DNA of 64,000 bases from contig CM055093.1 in assembly GCA_029204225.1 (NCBI GenBank), positions 4,866,056-4,930,055 of the forward strand, written 5' to 3'. Below, piece by piece: positions 55,833 to 64,000 of the stretch (positions are counted from its first letter, which is position 1; every line of letters begins with the position of its first letter). The stretch comes from Diphasiastrum complanatum (Eukaryota; Streptophyta; Lycopodiopsida; Lycopodiales; Lycopodiaceae). The translations under genes and the position numbers were made by a program. Under the pieces are notes generated by a model that saw only the letters and a program-made list of their open reading frames with translations, did not search any database and was not told the origin of the DNA.

Positions 55833-56633
55833 TGCTTCTTAAGTATTTTTTTTTTTTACCTAGCTTCTTCTCTTTTTTGTTTTCTTGCTTCCGTGTTGTA
55901 TGTTTGCTTGTTTGTATGTGTCTATCTACCAAGAAATTACACGAGTCGTCTCTCCAGGTCCTACACGACCTGCGAAGCAACTTATCAAGCCGGTGGAAAG
56001 TAACAAAAGAATCAACTTGGGCATTTTCTTCAAAAGAAGTGACCCAAGTGAACTTTTCCAAACTAAACAGGTGTATCAGAATTCGCCAGCCTGTCTACAA
56101 CCCTAACAGACCCTGATCTTTCATTTTATCACCTCCACGAATTCTGACCACGGTTAGATTTTGAGAAGACAGCCTAATATACTGTCAAAATCCCTTATTT
56201 CTCACCCAAATCTTTGTCCTAGAATTCGCCGGCTTCACTGAGGCTAGATCTCATCAAGATCAGTCCTCCAGCTGCCCCGCGAATTATATCTCAGAGATTC
56301 TACCTGTTTACTGTCAGGAAATCACATTTTTTTCCATATTTCCTATCTGCCAATCAAACCTCTCTGTTAGAATTCACCATCAAGCCTTAAAATTCATTTT
56401 CAAATAGTATGATTTCCTTGTCCTACCCGTGAATTCTGAAACTACAATTTTTTTTTCAAAAAATCTAAAAAAATCACTATTCTGACATTCAAAACTTCCT
56501 GTCAGAATTCGTGAGTATTACAGTTCGATTTATCTGCCTTTTCATGATTTCTCAGCCCATCAACGAATTCTACCACGACCAGAAAGACTAGTTTTTTGTC
56601 CTACACTATCAATTATGTACGCAAACTGCCTTT
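55833..56633 (+). other. Gypsy leader
   Basis: Non-coding, pyrimidine-rich, with repeated GAATTC(G/A)-containing words (AGAATTCGCC, GTGAATTCTG) spaced through 56080-56580. No gene recognised. Confidence 0.5.
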
Positions 56634-59600
56634 TTGCCAAGTACAGTACTGACCTGCTCATCTGTATTCTACATCATGTCTCGTGACTGTGCTGAATCTT
56701 CTAATCCGGCTCCTCCACGACTAGCACGAAGAATTCCACGTATCGATGCACCAAAGTACAATGGAGAATATGATCCAGTCCGATTTCTCCAAGACTTTGA
56801 TAATGCATGCCGTTTTTATGGAGATACATATGAAACTAAAAAGCTACGCCTATTTCTTATGGTACTCTATGGAATCGCCAAGGAATGGTACTTGAATCTC
56901 AAAGCTCCTGATCTTCTTGGACCACCCTTAAGGACGCTCTCATCAAGTGTTTCAAACCATCCAAACTAACTCAGAGCCCATTCATTCACATTATCCACAT
57001 CAAGATGCGTCGCGAAGAGTCTGTTCGAAACTACATTGAGCATTTTAAATGTCTCAAAGTAGAATGTGTTGATAAAAATATCACCGAACGTATGGCCATA
57101 AAACTGTTCTTAGTTGGATTGCCTAAAAACATCCGCCGTGAACTCAACCTAGTTGACCTTTATGATCGATTTAAAGATGTGATGACCAATGCTATCCATG
57201 AGAAAGACGAAGGTTTCGACGATAATTTTGACCATTGTGAAATGAAATCTAAGAATCCGGACCGTCCTAACCACCCGAAATCTGACAATATTGCTCAATC
57301 TTCTGAACTTCTACATCAAATGGAAACTTGGCAAAAAGCTCAACAATCTCATATGGATAAACTCACTGCCGATTTCCAAACTGCCATGAAACAAATTGCT
57401 GAGAAATCCTTTCCAGCAAGGGGAAATGTCTGGTGTCCAATTTGCTCACAACATCACACTGCTAATGAATACCCTCAACTATGAAACCATTTCCCAGCAG
57501 CCAACAGACCCACCATCTATCGAGCATCCCACCCTTACCCTCCACAAGAGCCTGTGCCACGACCAGGGGTCTACCAACCATGACTGCACCAAATTAATAT
57601 CCATCCCCACGTCAACAGTTTGTCGTTAACCAACCTGCCCCACAAAACGATGTCCATTATCTTGATCTGAATACCATCGATCCGGCCACCTACTATGTGG
57701 AAGACAATACTCAACCATAGTACTCTACTGAAACGGTTGTTTATTATACCTACGATTCCAATGCTCAAACAGTAGATCCCAATGCCCAAGCTTACAATCC
57801 AAACCAAGCTGTCTTTGCTGCACATCAACTACCCGCAATACGAGGATGTTTTATCTGTGCAGGTAAACATCCTAGTATTCGCTACCTAGATAAACTCTGT
57901 TTTCCTCCAGCTTGTGAAAACTGTGGTATTGAACATCACGTAAAGGACCGCCCATCCCGATCTAAGCCCGCTGCTCCTGTTTGCTTAGTGCAAGTAGAAA
58001 TCTTACCCATCGAAACTCATTCTGCTTGGGTCTTGACTCGGGCACAAACCCAATGCCAAGCCCCTACACTTTTACCCAGCAAAACTCAACCATAGGTTGT
58101 TCCTCCAAGTGAAGATTCAACCCCGATAGTTTACCCTCACCCATCTAAAGAAATTTGGCTGCATCATCAATATCGCCAACAAATCCGCAATGCCAACCAA
58201 TAATCTTCCACTTCCCATAAAGTACCTCACAAGCCCTTTGATAGCAAAACCCTTGAAGGTACCAAAGTTTGGGGAGATTTACTACAATCCAATGTCACTC
58301 TTCCCTTCCATGTACTCTAGAAGCATGCTGGCCAGTGGAAACGACAGATCCAATCCAATAACAACACCACTACTAACGAGTTGCCTGAAATGCCCTTACA
58401 TCTAACCAATCCACTAAACGAACGAGGCAACATCAAAATCCCAGCTACCCATCATCAATCCCGTGAAGTTTTAGCAGTACTTGATGGTGGCTCTGGTGTT
58501 AATATCATTTTCACATCCCTCATGATAGAATGGAATCTCAGAGACAAGATGGCCAAACGCACTTGTTAGCTTCGGATGGCTGATCAAAGTGTGGTCCGAC
58601 CTACCGGTTTCCTTCCGCACGTGCTGATCAAATTGGGAGGTCTCAAATTTTCTGTCGATCTCGTAGTACTTGATATTCTCAATAATGCCTATTCTTATGA
58701 ATTACTACTTGGTCGTCCGTGGCTCACCATAGCACGAGTCGTTCATGACTGGAGAAAAGGCCGAGTCACTTTTGGAAACGGATCAACGGGTAAACTCAAA
58801 CCTGCACGCATCCATGATGAAGGATCCTCAACCACCAACTCAATATTTGAGCCATACCAATCCAGCCACGAAAAAGGTTATTATGTTAAATCTATTGATA
58901 TCATAAACTGGAGTCACAGTCTAACTACCATTGATTGTGTGAATGTCGATTACTTTGCTCATCATCAGAATATTTGTACCTCTCCACTCCCGATCGATCA
59001 CGACCAATTACCTGATCTAGATACACCTATCATTAATATCAATTTTATTGATATTCTTCCACACCATGATGAGCTACTAAATGTTGCATGGCTACCTACT
59101 AATGAATTAGATGATTTATTCATCGATGACGAGAATGTCTTATGAATTCAGAATTGCCCAAAAGATTTGGACATTTCTGATATTCAGATCCTCAATTATA
59201 TGGAGGCACTCCCACTTAGGACCTATCTGCAACATGCGTTTAACGTGGAACCAGTTGCCAAAGTTGCGATTGAAAAGCCTGAGACAAAATTTTACCGTCC
59301 CAAATGCCCACACTATTTATGGGATCTTTGTGAGAAGGAGATTATGTTTCAAATTGATGATGAGATCCTCCATGACATACCAGCCGTCCCTCATCCACAC
59401 ACCTCTCCACCACCAAAGCCTCAACCACGTGGTCATACTATGAAAGAGAAAATGAAAAAATCGCTTCAAATTCAACCGCCGGGTGGCCTCACCATTGTTA
59501 GAGAGATTCTTGAGATTGCCTATGTTCCTACACCAGCCCTCGAACATTCTCAATCATCATCCCGACAAGAGAAAGGCAAGGCCCCCCTCGAATCTCTAGC

Positions 59601-60640
59601 CCATGATGTTCCTGCATACTTTAAGGACTATACGATCGAGGATGTCACAATCCAATTACCCCAAGCTCAATGTGAGCCAACTAGTAATTCACCCTACGAA
59701 GGCCATGCACAAACCATAACTCTTTCTCTGAGTGAGCCAAATGAAACCAACGAATATCTTGTCCACGTCGGAGCTCATCTCAATCGCGAACAACGTAGAC
59801 AACTTGAAAAGCTTCTACAAAAATATTGACATGTCTTTGTCTGGACCTATAAAGACATGAAAGGCATCTCACCCCAAGTAGCTGTGCATTGTATCCCTCT
59901 TAAATCGGGTGCGAGGCCCACAGCTAGTCGTCCATACAGATGCAATCCCATCTATAAGGCCAAGATCAAAGAAGAATTACAACGCCTCTTAGATGCAGGA
60001 TTTATCTATGAAATTGAGCATACTGAGTGTGTCTCACCAATTGTCATCACTCCCAAGAAAAATGGAAAACTCCGAATCTGTGTTGATTTTAAGAAACTTA
60101 ACACCGTCACTGAACGTGATCATTTTCCATTACCTTTCAGAGAATCCATCTTAGAAAATCTCGCAGGAGATGAGGCTTATTCCTTCTTAGATGGCTTTAG
60201 CAGATACAATATGATCCAAATTGCTGAAGAAGATCAACATAAAACCGCTTTTGCCACATAATGGGAACCTTCTACTGGAAAGTCATGCCCTTTCGTCTTT
60301 GCAATGCTCCTAGCACCTTCCAACGTATTATGCAAGCGACCTTTTCTCAACAGATGGGTGATGCCTTAGAGGTTTACTTGGACAATTTAGGAGCACATTC
60401 AGAAGAAACACGCCATCTATCTGTGCTTGAAATTTTTTTTATCCAATGTCAATGCTTCGGCATCTCTCTCAATCTTGAAAAATGCCAGATTTGGGTAGCC
60501 CATGGTATTGTATTAGGACATATTATCTCACGAAATGGCATTGCCACTGACTCTGAAAAAATACTTATTATTCAAAATCTACCGAAACCACGTACAAACC
60601 CGTCATTCAGACGGCTGCGCATCTGTTGAATAACTTTCTG
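56634..60640 (+). mobile_element. Gypsy gag, protease and RT (Athila/Tat-like)
   Basis: Parts in order: gag at 56700-57480 (YNGEYDPVRFLQDFDNACRF, VRNYIEHFKCLKVECVDKN), two Cys/His clusters (WCPICSQHHTANEY; GCFICAGKHP...CENCGIEHHVKD near 57850-57950), protease at 58378-58800 (VLAVLDGGSGVNIIF, ELLLGRPWLTIARVVHDWRK), linker to 59830, and RT at 59857-60630 (KNGKLRICVDFKKLN, FLDGFSRYNMIQIAEEDQHK, VMPFRLCNAPSTFQRIMQ, VYLDNLGAHS). Same lineage as the RT remnant at 22.4 kb. Broken at about ten points. Its 5' LTR is at 55068, and the 3' LTR starts at 63756. Confidence 0.9.
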
Positions 60641-62624
60641 ATTATTTCAACATTTTGTAAGGATAGAATCCAGTCTACGCTACTAAGTCAGATAGTGATA
60701 TCCTTTCTGGAATTCCCTGGTCCCTCCGTTGTGCCATACGACTGCCATGGCTTCATTATTTGAGAACTAACCAACTCCATTAAACCCAACAACCGTGAGC
60801 AAATCGCAGCAGTCCCCATGTTGTGTAACTTTGCCTATGCACTTCTCGAGACGAAAGTGTGCGTTTTCCAACGCTCATCCCTTTTGTCTACCCTCATGCC
60901 ACATACTAACCTTTATCTGCCATCTCAAGCATCCACCTCCTCCCAACCTACAGTTATTAACACAACGGCCCGCAAACGAATGCGTGGCGCTACCTTTACA
61001 TCCACATCTCCACCTGCTACTCGAAGACGCACCTCCACTACCGCACTAACCACCCCATCAACAACCGCCACTTCTTTTTCCGTGCAACCCCCCACTCCGA
61101 TTTATGTTGTCGCTACCTCTCTTTCTGTTCCATCCACATATGTTTCTATCTCCATCCCCGTTTCTTTTGTTGATACCACTCCTATATCTCTTCCAGTATC
61201 CACTACTCCATCCATCACCATTGCATCTTCCATCACTCCTGCTGCCACCGTTGCTTCCATTCCATTCAATCCCTCTGATTCTCAATTGTCTCTCGACACT
61301 CTGGCGTGGATGCAAGTCATCAATTTTCACCCCTATGCCAGACGCTTTCTGCTCCATCCTCACCTTCTTCCATCCTCAACACCACCCTCCAGTTTTCTTA
61401 TGTTGCTCCCATCCTCTCGTTCGGACAAACCGTCCTCGCTCCTGTTTCCACAGTTGCTTCTCAAACCCCATCCACTTCGCCAACAAAGGTTGCTGAGGGA
61501 AACCAACCGTTGCCTGATGACGCATTTGTCCAAACAGTGTTTGCACCATCGCCAGATCGGACTGATTCTACCGCCCCAGATGGCATCAGGTCCAATGAGA
61601 ACCTGATAGAAGACAATGACGACGACATTCCATAAGTCGTCGGGGCCGATTTAACAAAAGCCCTTGCCAGTGCCAGTGTGCCGGCTGTTCCCACAGATCT
61701 AACGACAGTGTACCAAACTCTGGGAAAATACATCCTAGATGCGGTAGCGGCCAAAGCCATTCTGGAAAGCAGGGTACTACACCTGGCGATGATTAACACA
61801 CAACTGCGAGCAGACATCACCAAGCTGTAGCAAGAGCTAATTTTGGCTCAGCAACACGAACAAGCAGGGCACCAGGATATTGCCAAGCTGCAGCAGAAGG
61901 AGGAGGGCCTCAACAAATATATCCAAAGCCTCTCCAAAGTGCTGAATGAGGCTTCCACGAAGGTGCGAGAGCTTCAAGCTGAAGCGTCCCAACGGCTTGC
62001 CCCCATCCAAGTGCAACTTACCCTTTTGGAAGCAGAGAATACGCGCCTGGGGACGGAGGTCAAAGCCCTACAAGAGAAAAAGTTCGCCTGGTTAGCTCAA
62101 CCTGCACCGGACTCAAGGCGACTTTCTCAATTAGAAATGAATCTTCTACGACGTCAGGTGCATGTTTATAGCCAAATCCTAAACAGCTACCAGGCAGAGT
62201 TCAACAAATATCGAACAAGCGCAACGCACGAGCTCCCCCAGGCCAAGCAAGCCCTCGAGGCCTGCCAAAAATTCATGGAAACGAGGGCCCAGTCCACCCC
62301 CGTGGTAATTCCACTGCCACCTACTTTTGACGCTGCACAAGCCAGTACAAGCCAAGACCGGAGCTAGCATGCAACAAGGGGATTTCAACAAGATCAAGGG
62401 TCCGAAGGCCAGGATCAAGGGCAGACGAGTACGGTTGCTGAGACGCGAGATCAGGGCCAAGGCGCAACTATCAGCCAAAGCCAAGCCACATCATCTAGAA
62501 GTTCGCGTACGATATCTTTCAGCTGGGCCTTCCGAAGACCGAAGTCCGTGGAGGAGAAAATCAATGCATTTTTATCAAAGTATCCCCACGAGTCATCAAG
62601 AGGCGGCTGGCAGATATTGTTTTC
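60641..62624 (+). mobile_element. Extra Ser/Thr/Pro-rich and coiled-coil coding region in the Gypsy copy
   Basis: The region reads first as a very Thr/Ser/Pro-rich chain (60930-61300; ARKRMRGATFTSTSPPATRR), then an acidic end (NENLIEDNDDDIP), then a long helix with heptads (61640-62360): LTKALASASVPAVP, QQHEQAGHQDIAKLQQKEEG, VRELQAEASQRLAPIQVQ and LEAENTRLGTEVKALQEKK. There is no RNase H or integrase signature. Together with the LTR at 62.6-63.4 kb it could be the 3' part of a second, inserted element, with an accessory or captured gene as in some Tat-group elements. Broken, few breaks. Function unknown. Confidence 0.55.
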
Positions 62625-63364
62625 TGCTCAGAGGGCATCCTATGCATGTAAGCCCATGGCCCAATGAGCACGCAAGTAAAGTTGTAAATAAAATAAACTT
62701 GACTTAAGCCTTGGAATTAAAATAAGACTAGAGGCCCAAAGTCATTTTTAAACTTAGAGATTATTTTTTAGAGTTGGGTCCAAATTGGGACTCACATGAA
62801 TCTTAAGATTACCAATGTACTTTTTGTGGACCCTTGGATCAAGTTGGGTCCAAGATGAATGGATAGGATCATTGTGAATATTAGCCAATAGGATTGAGGG
62901 GCAAGGGCCTTCCCCATTTTATAAAAAGGCACCATTTGTACACTATTTTCATGTTTAATAAAAAGGAGGAAAGTCTACCAATTTTGGAAGAGAAACATCC
63001 TCATTTGCAATTCAATGCTTGCTATTGCTCTTGTTGTTTTCTATTGCTTTCTAGTTCATGCTTTTTGGTTTCAATAGTTTATGTTTCTCCTTTAGCAAGT
63101 ACAATGTGCATTTGGGCTAACCTCCACCCTCCCTCTATCTCTCTCTTCTATCTTCTTTTCCCTCCATCTTATCTAATCATCCCCTTTCTTGTTCGTGTAG
63201 AGGAGTAGAGTTAATGGAGAGTAGTGTTAGTGGTGAGTAGAGATAAGGGAGAAAGTAGGAAACTAACTAAAAATAGCATCTATGCATAGTTAGGTACCTA
63301 TCTAGTGATCTAACCATTGTTGACAAGCGGGAGGGCTATACTACGAGAGATCTTTGACCCTACA
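62625..63364 (+). repeat. LTR of the second Gypsy family (as at 21382)
   Basis: 62825/62831-63364 is collinear with 21382-21912, from CTTGGATCAAGTTGGGTCC through a TTATAAAAAGGCACC TATA region (62922) to TTTGACCCTACA. The upstream 62625-62825 is shared only with the reverse copy at 4922-5136. Thus the LTR is either about 740 bp, truncated at 21382, or about 540 bp with a conserved 3' internal end. It is inserted in the Gypsy that ends at 63756. Confidence 0.78.
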
Positions 63365-63755
63365 CTAACACATCTGACAAGATCCAAGTGGGATCTAGAT
63401 CCAGATAGGATCAAATGGGCAGTAGATCATCAAATTACAACAATCAGCTTCCATTCTTGCAAATCAAAGATGACGATCTTGAGAAAAAACAACAAAATAA
63501 GGTAAAAATCACTTAAACTGATAGATCAGCTACCAAATGTCCATCAAAATTTTCAGAGAGCTCTCCATAGTCAAATATGACCTGGATGCAATGGTATATC
63601 TATCTGCAAGAGTTAGGAATCAGAGAATCTCAAGATCTCACCAAAACACACTAAAAACTAGCACTTTTTTCATGATTTTTTGAGATCCCTTGGGAGCTAG
63701 CTCTTGAAACTTTGTTAGTCTTTAGAGAAAATAAAAAGAAAGAAATATAACTCCC
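63365..63755 (+). other. 3' untranslated end of the outer Gypsy
   Basis: Non-coding. It ends in AGAGAAAATAAAAAGAAAGA, the polypurine tract directly before the 3' LTR. No other feature seen. Confidence 0.6.
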
Positions 63756-64000
63756 TGGCATGTGTTTTGTAAGTCCACGTATGAGTATCTATCAATAAAC
63801 TTCAACCATGGCATGTGTTTTCTAAGCCCATGAGTAGAAGCTTAAATAATAATAAAATAGCTTACTTAGATTTAGAACTTAGACTTAGGAAACTTAAGAT
63901 TAGAAATATTTTATCTTAAGTTTTTCTAAGTTAAGAAACTTTGAAGTTCTAAATCCTAAGTTAGAAGTTCTAGAAAGGCTAGAAACAGATTAGTCCCATA
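63756..64000 (+). repeat. 3' LTR of the outer Gypsy, cut by the window edge
   Basis: TGGCATGTGTTTTGTAAG and the following 245 bases repeat 55068-55313 with few substitutions and one small length difference. The copies are therefore fairly close in age, though clearly not identical. Confidence 0.9.

Overview
The window is nuclear DNA of a land plant with a large, transposon-filled genome. Copia elements show initiator-Met-tRNA-type primer sites (TGGTATCAGAGCC and variants), Gypsy elements show the TGGCGCCGTTGC-type primer site, and a small host gene is split by short GT-AG introns. Nothing in the sequence fixes the lineage. There is no bacterial operon, CRISPR array or recognisable tRNA/rRNA gene. 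About four fifths of the window is LTR-retrotransposon debris, all of it broken.

Layout. 1-9.4 kb: patchwork of Copia gag, RT, RNase H and integrase pieces in both orientations, interrupted by an intronless, frameshifted copy of a host histone H3-variant (CENH3-like) gene at 5.8-6.2 kb. 8.65-15.0 kb: a minus-strand Copia ('family A') carrying a 730-bp solo LTR and abutting a CACTA-like DNA element with palindromic G-box repeats; then the 5' end of another Copia. 15.0-20.1 kb: minus-strand Copia with a recognisable gag-to-RNase H order. 21.4-23.6 kb: Gypsy LTR plus pol remnant. 24.3-29.5 kb: family A again, including a copy with both LTRs and a GTAGG target duplication (25808-29492). 29.8-37.3 kb: a broken unidentified gene and three more Copia pieces, the best preserved being 33463-37250.

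37.3-47.2 kb is the element-poor island. It holds two host-gene candidates on the minus strand that are visible only by splicing short frames together. One (43890-45961) has seven exons with every junction in phase and would encode about 211 residues of unknown function. The other (39468-40110) looks like a decayed SET/TPR-type gene. The island also holds a MITE-like inverted repeat and two foldback sequences.

47.3-52.2 kb: two family A copies in opposite orientations. 53.1-64.0 kb: two Gypsy copies of one lineage arranged internal-LTR-internal-LTR, the second carrying an extra Ser/Thr/Pro-rich and coiled-coil open region and an inserted LTR of the other Gypsy family.

The genes do not form a pathway. 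The biological interest lies in captured or retroposed host sequence, nested insertions, regulatory-looking palindromes inside repeats, and the previously hidden split gene. I found no convincing new defence or enzymatic system.
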